This document shows positions 9,237 to 16,626 of a stretch of DNA of 64,000 nucleotides, piece after piece. The position numbers and the translations under genes were made by a program. Origin of the DNA: Nocardiopsis gilva YIM 90087 (GTDB taxonomy: Bacteria; Actinomycetota; Actinomycetes; Streptosporangiales; Streptosporangiaceae); NCBI RefSeq assembly GCF_002263495.1, contig NZ_CP022753.1, positions 1-64,000 of the forward strand, in the 5' to 3' direction. The notes under the pieces were generated by a model. It was not told where the DNA came from and did not search any database. It saw only the letters and a list, made by a program, of their open reading frames with translations. Position 1 is the stretch's first letter, and the number at the start of each line of letters is the position of its first letter.

Positions 9237-9302
9237 TTAGCCCTGGCGTTTATCCGCACGCAAGAGCGAATTGCGCTGATTCATCAGGGATGACGTCGTG
9301 TA

Positions 9303-9319
9303 TGTGCGTTGCATGCACA
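9303..9319. promoter_or_regulatory. Switch operator O2 (copy 1)
   Basis: Perfect inverted repeat TGTGC-GTTGCAT-GCACA, midway between the two divergent regulators. Confidence 0.65.
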
Positions 9320-9391
9320 CCCTGAAGGTAAGAAACTTGTCGCGTCCGGGCAGGTTAGGTAACCCTCGTAGACAGACGAGAGAAGCTGTAG

Positions 9392-9408
9392 TGTGCGCTG
9401 CATGCACA
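9392..9408. promoter_or_regulatory. Switch operator O3 (copy 1)
   Basis: Perfect inverted repeat TGTGC-GCTGCAT-GCACA. The ATG of the repressor (9402) lies inside it, so binding could block both transcription and access to the start: autoregulation. Confidence 0.65.
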
Positions 9409-10022
9409 GCCGAAAATCTTCCCCGCTCTGGGAGCCGATCGCCCTGAACCAAGCGCTCGACGACCTGAAGGAGCTCGGCTACACGCGCGACCGCCTGGCC
9501 AAGGTCGCACGGGTCCACCGCTCCCAGGTCAGCCGCTGGGCGCACGGACTTCACCGCCCCAACCACGACGCTGTCGACCACCTCGTCGAGCAGCTTCTCT
9601 CTGAGGACAGCCGAACCGAGGTTCGTGACGCGGTGCTCGCCTTCGCCGCTGCGGCCGGTTACCGAAAGAACGTGGAACCAGAAGCCTCGCCACCCTCGTC
9701 TGAGCGAGAAGCTGCTGCCTCGCTACAGGACGCCCGGAGCCGCGACGGTGAGGAACTGGTGAACGTCCAGAGCGACCAAGAGCACGGTGTCGAAACGCAC
9801 CGCTATCTGGTCGCCGATGAGGACTTCGAGATCGTGCAGCGGGTGTACCGCTCGATCGCCGACGACTTAGAAGAGGACGACGACTTGCCGAGGGAACAAC
9901 GCCGAGCCCTGCTCGAGCACGCGCTGGAGCGGGCACGCGATGACGCGTTGATGATGCTGCATATGCGCAGGGAGCAACGACGCCGCAAGCAGCGACGGGA
10001 GCAGCAGGACGATAGCCCTTAG
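9402..10022 (+). CDS. Lysogeny repressor-like HTH protein (copy 1)
   Basis: A 206-residue protein. Residues about 20-50 form a helix-turn-helix (YTRDRLAKVARVHRSQVSRWAHG), so it should bind DNA. The middle is acidic and Gln/Ser-rich, and the C-terminal third is a long charged helix ending in Arg/Gln repeats, which may mediate dimerisation. It is divergent from the Cro-like gene with three operators between them, so it is the likely repressor that maintains lysogeny. No autoprotease (LexA/CI-like Ser-Lys) region is visible, so induction may not use RecA-stimulated cleavage. The gene is intact in both copies. A GTG nine bases upstream is an alternative start. Confidence 0.75.
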   Translation: MHSRKSSPLWEPIALNQALDDLKELGYTRDRLAKVARVHRSQVSRWAHGLHRPNHDAVDHLVEQLLSEDSRTEVRDAVLAFAAAAGYRKNVEPEASPPSSEREAAASLQDARSRDGEELVNVQSDQEHGVETHRYLVADEDFEIVQRVYRSIADDLEEDDDLPREQRRALLEHALERARDDALMMLHMRREQRRRKQRREQQDDSP

Positions 10023-10197
10023 CACATTTCGCAGTCATGCGCGTGGCCGGATCCGGCCACAGCTGCCGGTTTCCCTCAGCGGCGCGGCTTACGGCGCTCG
10101 GATGCTGGCTTTGTCACGGTATGTGGTGGATTCTGACTTTAGGTCGGCCTACCATGATCACCTCGAACACCTATCCACGCACGTCAGGGGAGGGACT

Positions 10198-10585
10198 GTG
10201 CCGTACCGATCCCCCATCGCCCCCAATTAACCCCTCTATTTCCCCTTGCTCTCAGGACGACGAGGGAGCTGGCAGCGCCCGACTCGTTCATCACGACCGT
10301 GATCAAGATGCGCGGGAGCTCATCACGGTCATCGACGCGCGTGAGGGCATTTCCATCCGGCACCTGTTGCGTGATTACGACCACCACCTGCGCGGTGAGG
10401 TCCGTGAAATGTTCTGCGAGGCCGCGGGTCTGACCGACCCGAGGAAGGATCGGGCTGCGTTCTGGCGAGAGGTCGAGTCGCGGTGGGACCCTGCCGCACC
10501 TGTCACGCCGGAGCTCATGCGCGAACTGACGCGTGAATTCCGCCTCTACGACCTCAGCGAGTTTCCTGGCCTGAACCTCAACTAG
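10198..10585 (+). pseudogene. Hypothetical phage protein, copy 1 (frameshifted)
   Basis: Same gene as the intact copy at 46703-47092. Copy 1 has C5 instead of C6 near 10225 and GGG instead of GGGG near 10312. Confidence 0.65.
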
Positions 10586-10599
10586 GTCACCGAGCAGGC

Positions 10600-10631
10600 G
10601 CGCCCCGGACCTGGGAGGGATCCGGGGGCGC
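10600..10631. terminator. Hairpin between convergent genes (copy 1)
   Basis: A GC-rich stem (GCGCCCCGGA with TCCGGGGGCGC) between the plus-strand hypothetical gene and the minus-strand integrase. One C is missing here compared with copy 2. Confidence 0.55.
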
Positions 10632-10645
10632 TGGTGTATCGCGGG

Positions 10646-11581
10646 TCAGGCTGCTGTGGCCTGGTCTGCCGGGGAGACGCGGCGGTGGGCGGTGCGGGCA
10701 CGGGCCGCCGCGGCGGACGCCCCGTAGCGTTTGGCCATCGCGGCGGACTTCCATCCGCAGATCGCCATGAGCTCTTCCTCGCTGAGACCTGAGAGCTTCA
10801 GGAGGTGTGCGGCTGTGTGGCGGAACAGGTGCGGGTAGATGTGGTGGATTCCGGCCAGCTTGGCGCGGCGCTTGAGCATCTGGCGGACGCCGGAATCGGT
10901 CAGTGCTCCCTTCGGGCTGAGCCAGAGCTCCTTGCGGTGGCTCTTGTTGTGGTTGCGGCGCGCTCGGAGGTAGCGGTCGATGGCGTAGGCGGCGGCGCGT
11001 CCGATGGGGACGAGGCGCATGTCGCCGCCCTTGAGGGTGACGCGTAGGGCGGACTGCTGCAGGAGGACGTCGTTCGTGTCGCTGTCGTCAGGGGTGTAAC
11101 GGAGTCCGACCAGGCCGGAGACGCGCACTCCGTTGTCGAGGAGGGTGAGAATGATCGCGCGGTCGCGGCGCGCTTCGAATGAGTTCCCCTTGCAGGTCTT
11201 GAGCAGTGCGGTGATGTGCTCCGGAGCGAGCACGGGGATGTCCTTCGTGGGGACCTTGGGCGCGCCGACCTTGAGCATGGGGTTCTTGCCGACCTTGATC
11301 TCTTCTTCGCGCACGAGCCAGTTGTAGAAGGCGCGGAGGTTGCGGAAGTCGATGGCCGCGTTGCCTGGCGAGGTGTCGGTCTGGCGCTTGCGGAGGAAGT
11401 CACGGATGTGAGCGGGCTTGGCCTTGCCTGCCTTGAGCTCGCGGTCGTGGTCGGCCTGGTAGGCGGCGAAGAGCGTGATGGTGTCGCGGTAGCGCTTGAT
11501 GGTGCGCTCCGATCGGCCGCGGGCTTGTAGGTCGAGCTCCCAGCTGGCCATGTGCTCAAGGAACAGGTTCTTGACGGTCAT
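10646..11581 (-). CDS. int: Tyrosine integrase (copy 1, intact)
   Basis: A 311-residue tyrosine recombinase that inserts and excises the phage at tRNA-Lys. Residues about 1-95 form the core-binding SAM-like domain. The catalytic domain carries Arg153 (in DNGVRVSGL), the HLFRH box with His251 and Arg254, a GW at 276-277 and the nucleophile Tyr286 (in AKRYGAS). The ATG at 11581 is preferred over an in-frame start 96 bases upstream because that extension is Arg-rich, unlike the family, and would run into the att region. The gene points away from attP and its promoter must lie between 11582 and 11693. Copy 2 has three short G runs. Confidence 0.93.
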   Translation of the reverse strand: MTVKNLFLEHMASWELDLQARGRSERTIKRYRDTITLFAAYQADHDRELKAGKAKPAHIRDFLRKRQTDTSPGNAAIDFRNLRAFYNWLVREEEIKVGKNPMLKVGAPKVPTKDIPVLAPEHITALLKTCKGNSFEARRDRAIILTLLDNGVRVSGLVGLRYTPDDSDTNDVLLQQSALRVTLKGGDMRLVPIGRAAAYAIDRYLRARRNHNKSHRKELWLSPKGALTDSGVRQMLKRRAKLAGIHHIYPHLFRHTAAHLLKLSGLSEEELMAICGWKSAAMAKRYGASAAAARARTAHRRVSPADQATAA

Positions 11582-11627
11582 CGGTCGCCTCTCACGTTCA
11601 GCTGATGTCGGAATCCTCAGCTGTGCG

Positions 11628-11640
11628 ACCGTCGTGCGAC
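11628..11640 (+). promoter_or_regulatory. Integrase arm-type site, left of attP core
   Basis: ACCGTCGTGCGAC, the same motif (one change) as two repeats on the other side of the core. Direct repeats at both flanks of a core are the usual arm sites of tyrosine integrases. Confidence 0.65.
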
Positions 11641-11693
11641 TCGGGTAAAGTGACCTCCGTCGGAGAAACCCCTGCACAGTCGGGGGTTCTCAC

Positions 11694-11733
11694 GGGCCAT
11701 TAGCTCAATTGGCAGAGCAGCGGACTTTTAATC
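11694..11733 (+). other. attP core: 5' half of tRNA-Lys
   Basis: These 40 bases equal the first 40 bases of the intact tRNA-Lys at 48199, up to the anticodon loop and the first base after it. Sequence then departs from the tRNA (GGGCG instead of CGCGG), so this copy cannot make a tRNA. Integrase lies on one side and arm-type repeats on both sides, which identifies a phage attP site or the junction of two tandem prophages. Confidence 0.85.
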
Positions 11734-11745
11734 GGGCGTCTCTTC

Positions 11746-11807
11746 ACCGTCGTGCAACACACGGCCGAACAGCTGAAACGCCAGAATAGCCGGAACCGTC
11801 GTGCAAC
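11746..11807 (+). promoter_or_regulatory. Two integrase arm-type sites, right of attP core
   Basis: ACCGTCGTGCAAC occurs at 11746-11758 and again at 11795-11807. Neither copy is found beside the tRNA at 48.2 kb, as expected if that junction is attR and this one is attP. The rest of 11808-11987 shows no gene or hairpin that I can support. Confidence 0.65.
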
Positions 11808-11987
11808 CGATCCTCTGCTGTCAAAACTGGCCCGATCCGGCCACCCTTCACGTTCCGGACTTTTATCCCAGAACCCTCCCCCTGCGTCCTCCGCCTCTGC
11901 TTGGCCGCCTCCGGCCCTTCCCAGTGACGCACGGCGATCGCCGGGTTACGTTCCCAGTGGACGCGTCCGCGAGCATGGGAGGTAGCG

Positions 11988-12119
11988 ATGGGGCATCGCA
12001 AAGGCGGCTCGGAAGATCGGGGCGACGGCCCAGCCTGGGAGAAAGACGGCAAGGAGGGCTCGGGACACGGCAATCAGGACTATCCTGACCAGTCCGGCGA
12101 TGGCCAGGAACAGAAATGA
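11988..12119 (+). CDS. 43-residue Asp-Gly-rich peptide, candidate aspartimide RiPP precursor
   Basis: A very hydrophilic small peptide beginning MGHRKGGSEDRGDGPAW and containing Asp-Gly three times (residues 13-14, 20-21 and 38-39), with many Gly, Lys, Glu and Gln and no Cys. A strong GGGAGGT ribosome site stands 4 bases before the ATG. Its stop overlaps the ATG of the next gene (ATGA), an isoaspartyl-methyltransferase-like enzyme. Asp-Gly is the easiest place to form an aspartimide, and such enzymes coupled to short peptides are known from aspartimide-containing RiPPs (imiditides and relatives). That the peptide is the enzyme's substrate is inference. Codon third positions are mostly G or C, as in real genes here. 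Confidence 0.6.
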   Translation: MGHRKGGSEDRGDGPAWEKDGKEGSGHGNQDYPDQSGDGQEQK

Positions 12120-13272
12120 CTGACTTCGACGATGGTCCTGACCGGCTCGCCGACCTCCTCGTCGAGGCCGGTGCTCTGACGGATCCCGCGTGGGAAGCGG
12201 CGGTACGGGCGGTGCCACGACACGCCTTCCTTCCCGAAACGGTCTGGGTGCGCGACGACGATCCGCCCTGGCGCAGCCCCTACGGGCCGGACACACCGGA
12301 GTGGAGAGATGCCGCCTACGCGGACTATGCGCTCGTCACCCAGGTCGACGACGGTGAGTCGCTCGGTTCCGATGGGCGGGGGATGTACCCGACCAGCTCG
12401 GCCAGCCAGCCGAGTCTCGTCGTTCGCATGCTCCAGGCCCTGAACGTGACTGGCGGGGAGACCGCGCTCGAGATCGGAACGGCGACCGGATATAACTGTG
12501 CACTCTTGTGTCGACGTCTGGGCGATAAGGCTGTGACTTCGGTCGAGGTCGACGCTGCCCTAGCCCAGCAGGCGCGAGAGAAGCTGTCGGCCGCCGGGTA
12601 TGAGCCGCGGCTCGTCGTCAGCGACGGCGCCGTCCCAGTCGAGGGCGGCCCCTTCGACCGCATCCTGGCCACGGTAGCCGCGAAGTCGATCCCCGCCGCA
12701 TGGATCACCCAGCTCGCGCCGGACGGCATGCTCGTGACCCTTGGGGTAGCGATCACGCCGGGCACTGGCTCGTCCGACTGACGGCGGACGGAACTGGGGC
12801 CGCACACGGCCGCATCCTCGACGAGGCGCCGTTCATGTGGCTGCGCTCTCAGAGGTCCCACTTCGGCACCTGGCGCGATCACGTTGACGTCGACGCTCCG
12901 ATGCAGGCGGGGCGAACGAAGCTGGACCCGCGCGCGGCACTGGGAGCCGACGGGTCTGGCCGGGCGATCGTCATCGGCACGCTGGTGCCGGACCTCTATC
13001 AGCGTGTCATCCGTGAGGGTGACGAGTTCACGGTATGGGTCTACGACGCGGCCGGGTCCTGGGCGGCTGCCGACTACGTGCCGGGGGCGTCTGAATGGGT
13101 GCAGAGCCGGTACGGGCCGCGGGACATCTGGGCAGAGATCGAAGCCGCATACGCGGTGTGGGAGTCGGCGGGCCGGCCGGAGGGTGACCGGATCGGCCTC
13201 ACCGTGACTGCCGACGAGCACCGGCTATGGGTCGATGCCCCGTCGCGAGTCATCGGTGAAGGACTTCCGTAG
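12116..13272 (+). CDS. Protein-L-isoaspartate O-methyltransferase-like enzyme (one apparent frameshift)
   Basis: About 385 residues after correcting one run: near 12748 GACCCTTGG should read GACCCCTTGG, otherwise the frame ends at 12781. The first 220 residues match the PIMT family: RAVPRHAFLP near residue 32, a Ser/Thr-rich TSSASQPS loop near 94, SAM motif I (LEIGTATGYN, 118-127), and a following acidic strand with VEVD. The C-terminal 165 residues are an extension seen in the actinobacterial variants of the family, not in the housekeeping repair enzyme. The family methylates Asp or isoAsp side chains, which can then close to aspartimide. Coupling to the 43-residue Asp-Gly-rich peptide suggests a modifying enzyme for that peptide; general protein repair is the alternative. 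Confidence 0.8.
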
Positions 13273-13332
13273 TCGAATGGGAGTTGCGGCGATATGCTCG
13301 CCTCAGCCCATTGGGTTGTTTCAGGTATGCGT

Positions 13333-13357
13333 CGGCCCCGGTCTTCGGCCGGGGCCG
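13333..13357. terminator. Bidirectional terminator hairpin
   Basis: CGGCCCCGG (13333-13341) and CCGGGGCCG (13349-13357) form a perfect 9-bp stem with a 7-base loop, between the convergent methyltransferase and DUF397 genes. Confidence 0.75.
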
Positions 13358-13377
13358 CGTGTATGTGAACCAGGGCG

Positions 13378-13572
13378 CTACATGCTGCCCGCCTTGACGT
13401 CATCAATAAAGGCGCGCCACTCGGCCGTGGCGAACAAGAGGTGACCATGGTGTGGTTGCTTCGAGTCGCGCACAGCGGCGCCGTTCTGAGTGGCGGCGAC
13501 CTCCACGCAGTTAGCGCTGTTGGCGCTGTAGCTGCTCTTGTGGAACAGCAGACGCGGGTTGGTCTCGCTCAT
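13378..13572 (-). CDS. DUF397 protein
   Basis: A 64-residue protein with the DUF397 signature: FHKSSYSANSANCVEVA near the start, AVRDSKQP in the middle and a FATAEWRAFIDDVK end. These proteins are typically encoded next to XRE regulators with a DUF5753 domain in actinomycetes, in pairs that affect development or antibiotic production, probably as partner and sensor. Here its ATG overlaps the stop of the XRE gene (ATGA), the usual arrangement. In this phage the pair may regulate the cargo genes. Confidence 0.9.
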   Translation of the reverse strand: MSETNPRLLFHKSSYSANSANCVEVAATQNGAAVRDSKQPHHGHLLFATAEWRAFIDDVKAGSM

Positions 13573-14446
13573 TGGGGATCATCACTCTCTTGGGTCAGTA
13601 GCTGTCTAATGAAGCCGACCGACTCTGACGCGCGGAGGGCCGCGGCCTGCACGTGCCCGAAGATCGTCACGTACTGGGCGACGCCTTCGCCCTCGCTGAT
13701 CACATGCCCGGTCGCGGTCTCGGTGTACACGATCGAGGGTCAATTTCTGCCGGAAAGTCCATGATGACAAACGGGCCGGTCGTCGCAGCATGAGGACCAG
13801 CGCTGAACGGTAGCACCTGTAGGTCTATGTTGTGCCTGGTGGCCATGTTCAGCAGGTGCTGAAGCTGGTCGCGCATGACGCCGGGTTCCCGCACACGCCT
13901 TCGAAGGGCTGCCTCGTCGATCACTGCCGAGAAGTGCGGCGGTCTGTGCCGGTTGAGGATCTGCTGTCGTTCGAGTCGCGCTGAGACGTGGCGCTCGACG
14001 ACGTCGTCCGGATGTGCCTGCCCGCCACGAAAGACCGCTTCGGTGTACTCAGCAGTCTGCAATAGCCCAGGGATCACGAGGGCTTCATAGGCGCGGATCA
14101 TCGACGCCTCTACCTCGAAGTCGGGCAAGACGTTGTCACCGAAGACGTCCTTGTACTCCGACCACCAGCCGCGTTCGCGTGCCTGGCGGGCAAGCGCGTG
14201 AAGTGCCTCGCGAGCCTCACGGTCCTTGATCCCGTAGAGATCGCACAGATGATCGATGTCTTCAGGCTTGATGAATCGGGTCTTGCCGTCCTCGATGCGA
14301 CTCAGCTTCGGCCCTGACCAGCCGAGAGCCCTCGCGGCGTCGCCAATCTGGTTGTAGTTGGCGTTCAGGCGTGCGCGCCGCATCTCGGCAGCGAGTCGTC
14401 TTAGCCGCACAGTCGGGCTGTGGACGGTACGAGGGCGAGTCGGCAT
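13569..14446 (-). CDS. XRE-family regulator with DUF5753 domain (one apparent frameshift)
   Basis: About 290 residues when one run near 13740-13750 is corrected. Residues about 10-70 form the XRE helix-turn-helix (IGDAARALGWSGPKLSRIEDGKT). The rest is the DUF5753 ligand-binding-like region: SMIRAYEALVIPGLLQTAEYT, then the RQQIL segment, FSAVIDEAALRR, and an FVIMDFP strand near the shift. After the shift the correct frame reads on through SIVYTETATGHVI and ends in IRQLLTQESDD just at the DUF397 start. It is divergent from the plus-strand cargo genes at 14.5 kb and could control them; I see no clear operator. ATG at 14446 is preferred to a GTG 6 bases earlier. Confidence 0.85.
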
Positions 14447-14521
14447 GCCCACAGTCTAGGGCGATCTCGGTCTATGAATCTTTCACAGAACCCCTTGCGA
14501 TTCTGTTGATTGCATATCAGC

Positions 14522-15127
14522 ATGGCGATACCTGACAGCAACACACTGATGGGCTATCCCATGAAATCTACAAGCAAGATCAGGCGTGCGGGTTACGTCT
14601 TCTTCCCTCTGCTCATCCCTCTAGCGGCTTTGCTGCTGCGGCTCACTGGTCAGCCGCCGTCTCCGGCTGGTCGGCACGCGGCCACTGGCCGCACTCCCGA
14701 GACGGCCGAATCGTCCGCGTCCGCACGGCGTCGCCGGGTGGACGATGAACGGGCTCCGCGGCGCCCGTCGACCCGTTCGCGCCCATACACGGCGGACGTA
14801 CCTGCCACTGCCGCACTAGTTCCACGGCCGGGCCGGATCCCGGACCGCGACGCGTTCTATGAGCTGGCCGAGCTGTCCCCACACGCCGGGCGGTGGAGCT
14901 TCACCTACGATCACCGCGGGGTGCTGGCGCCCTATGTCGCGCGGAACCGCGTCGAGCCCGGCGTCGTGATCGCTGCGGCCACAGTCGGCGATCTCGGCGC
15001 GGTGCTCGACAGCATCACCGCCCCGGCATGGCCGCGCCCTTACACGCCCACCTCCGAGCAGCAGAGCGCCGCCGCAGCCGAGCGTGCCGACCTCGACCAG
15101 CTCGTCCGGGCGGGGGTGGCCCAGTGA
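14522..15127 (+). CDS. Hypothetical membrane-anchored protein
   Basis: About 200 residues: a basic N-terminus, one hydrophobic segment (FFPLLIPLAALLLRL), a long Arg/Ser/Pro-rich disordered stretch, and a C-terminal domain with the sequence GRWSFTYDHRGVLAPYVARN. I do not recognise the family. It opens a three-gene run joined by GTGA overlaps (15124, 15390). The start is uncertain: no clear ribosome site precedes any of the four possible ATGs or the TTG at 14510. The arrangement, short membrane and hypothetical genes ahead of a radical SAM gene, resembles the cargo of integrative elements in streptomycetes. Confidence 0.5.
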   Translation: MAIPDSNTLMGYPMKSTSKIRRAGYVFFPLLIPLAALLLRLTGQPPSPAGRHAATGRTPETAESSASARRRRVDDERAPRRPSTRSRPYTADVPATAALVPRPGRIPDRDAFYELAELSPHAGRWSFTYDHRGVLAPYVARNRVEPGVVIAAATVGDLGAVLDSITAPAWPRPYTPTSEQQSAAAAERADLDQLVRAGVAQ

Positions 15128-15393
15128 CCACCGTCCCGCGCTCCTACTACCGGGCGGAGCCCACCCCTGCCGACGAGCGGCGGCTCCGCGCCGCCTACGG
15201 CATGGTGCGGCAGGCCGACAGCATCCTCGTCGACATCGTCGACCACCTGCGCGACCCCGACCTGATCAACCCCGACACCGGTGACCACCCCCTCACCCCG
15301 TCGGGCCGTCGGCTGATGGCGGTGTGGGGTGAGGTCAAGGAGCTGGCCCGCCGCCTCGAAGGCGCCATAGACGACGAGGAGGCGACCCGGTGA
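15124..15393 (+). CDS. Hypothetical protein, 89 residues
   Basis: A helical protein with a conserved-looking middle: MVRQADSILVDIVDHLRDPD and then WGEVKELARRLEGAIDDEE. GTG start overlaps the upstream stop (GTGA), and its stop overlaps the next GTG, so the three genes are translated together. No family recognised. Confidence 0.6.
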   Translation: MTTVPRSYYRAEPTPADERRLRAAYGMVRQADSILVDIVDHLRDPDLINPDTGDHPLTPSGRRLMAVWGEVKELARRLEGAIDDEEATR

Positions 15394-15791
15394 ACCCCTC
15401 CCACCTCGCCTGGAGCGGGCTCGACGGCCCTCCACACTGCGCTCAGCGTCGCCCCGGCTACCAGTCGGCCGCGCCCGGCGTCGCATGGCTCCCGTGTGCC
15501 CGACCCGCCGCCCACGCCGGGCCTCACATGGACGTCACCGGCGCGTCGTGGGCGACGACCATCGACGTCGTTGAACTCGACCCCGACGAGATGAACATCG
15601 TCGACTCAGCCGACGGGCGCCACGTGCACATCATGTTGGGCGACGCTCGGATCACCGTGCCGACCACCGGACCCGGCGCCGACCGTGCGGCCGAGGCCAT
15701 GTGGCGGCTGTCCGACCTGTCGCATGAGGCGGCGCACCGGGCCGCGTGGCGGGTAGCGGACCGCGCCACCCGACGGCGGCCCTCTGGCTAG
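15390..15791 (+). CDS. Hypothetical protein, 133 residues
   Basis: The first half holds a Cys/His pattern (HCAQRRPGYQ, then WLPCARPAAHAGPHMDV) that could bind a metal. The second half, after GASW, is beta-rich (HVHIMLGDARITVPT), then a helix with repeated Ala/Arg. No family is recognised. It ends the GTGA-linked trio begun at 14522. Confidence 0.6.
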   Translation: MNPSHLAWSGLDGPPHCAQRRPGYQSAAPGVAWLPCARPAAHAGPHMDVTGASWATTIDVVELDPDEMNIVDSADGRHVHIMLGDARITVPTTGPGADRAAEAMWRLSDLSHEAAHRAAWRVADRATRRRPSG

Positions 15792-15864
15792 ATGCTGCCG
15801 CCCGGTACCCGGTGTTCCCCTCCCGGGGCCGGGCGGCCACCAGACGCCGGGGTGCCTGACACTC

Positions 15865-16004
15865 CCCGCCCCGGCACCGGGGCGGGCCGCCACGTCAGAG
15901 GGGTGATCAGCGGCCCGCCCCACCCTGCCGCCCCGAGGCGTTGACCGGGGCCCTCGGGGCGGCTCCATCGTGGTCGCGCCCCGGCCGCGGGGACGGGGCG
16001 CGAC
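15865..16004. repeat. Three consecutive strong hairpins
   Basis: The 243-base gap 15792-16034 has no gene but three perfect GC stems: 15865-15886 (CCCGCCCCGG/CCGGGGCGGG), 15927-15963 (GCCGCCCCGAGG/CCTCGGGGCGGC) and 15973-16004 (GTCGCGCCCC/GGGGCGCGAC). The first can end the upstream trio. The last stops about 30 bases before the next ATG. A terminator series, an attenuator or a small structured RNA are all possible. Confidence 0.55.
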
Positions 16005-16034
16005 CCTTCCCGCACAGCTCAGAGAGGCCAAACC

Positions 16035-16316
16035 ATGACGGACGTCTTCACGCTCTCCCCGATGCTGATCGCCGTCTATGTCGGGGTGGGCATGGTGGAT
16101 ATGTACCTGCTGCATCGGAAAATCCTGGCGGCTGACCTCGAACGAGATGGAATCTGTGGCGACTGCCGCGCTATCGGGCGGCGCCACCAGGAGCAGGCGA
16201 TGGCGCTCGAGATGGCGCCGCCGAGTGTGCAGGCGGCGACGATCCTCGTCAGCAGTGTGAGGTGGCCACGGCGGATCTTCGCACGGTTCTTCGTCCACTC
16301 GTGTCTACGGCAGTGA
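16035..16316 (+). CDS. Hypothetical small protein with N-terminal hydrophobic segment
   Basis: A 93-residue protein. Residues 8-28 are hydrophobic (one possible membrane helix). A short CGDC motif (about residue 41) follows and could bind metal, then a helical basic tail. The AGAGAGG ribosome site at 16021-16027 supports the ATG. No family recognised. The stretch 16317-16492 after it contains no gene I can support. Confidence 0.55.
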   Translation: MTDVFTLSPMLIAVYVGVGMVDMYLLHRKILAADLERDGICGDCRAIGRRHQEQAMALEMAPPSVQAATILVSSVRWPRRIFARFFVHSCLRQ

Positions 16317-16492
16317 GCGTCGTGCATGGCGTGAGGGTGTGCACCCACCCGGATAGCCCCGGGCAGATGCCCGACCGCACTTCCTCTTCGTCGAGGGGAT
16401 ATGGAGGCCGATCGCCCCCGTGTACCTGGCGTTCGCGTCCTGGGCGCACGGGGCACCACAACCAGCATTACGACCCATCGGAAGGAATACGC

Positions 16493-16590
16493 ATGACGAT
16501 CCCGTTGAGATCCCCGCCCCACAGCCGCGGTTTGTGTGGATGGAGATCACCGGCAGTCGCCAACTGCCACAGAGCAGCAGCCCCTTCTAA
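16493..16590 (+). pseudogene. Apparent N-terminal fragment of a second radical SAM enzyme
   Basis: With one base added to a C run at 16500 this reads MTIPVEIPAPQPRFVWMEIT and ends after 33 codons. The PAPQPRFVWMEITG opening is how many actinobacterial radical SAM enzymes begin, just before the CxxxCxxC cluster, but here the sequence departs at once (GSRQL..) and stops, so the cluster is absent. A good GGAAGGA ribosome site precedes the ATG. The same residues from VEIPA on also sit at the end of a longer frame open from 16359. I infer that a deletion removed an upstream second radical SAM gene, leaving its start; a real short peptide is possible. Confidence 0.4.
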
Positions 16591-16626
16591 TTGGGCGCCC
16601 ACCGCCTGACCCGAGATGAGGACCCG

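Larger units (their letters stand above)
1..11733. repeat. 11.7 kb direct repeat, copy 1 (phage early region plus attP core)
   Basis: This block is repeated at 36510-48238. Comparing the copies by eye gives 34 differences, each a one-base change in the length of a G or C run; no substitution was found. Copy 1 is shorter at 15 sites and copy 2 at 19, which accounts exactly for the 4-base length difference. Wherever a gene is affected, the longer run restores the reading frame. The block starts at or before the first base of the window, so its left limit is not visible. It ends at 11733 inside the tRNA-Lys anticodon arm. Confidence 0.97.

Noticed and set aside
11694-11733. A tRNA-Lys gene at 11.7 kb
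   Set aside because: Only the 5' half is present; the sequence after the anticodon loop cannot form the rest of the cloverleaf.
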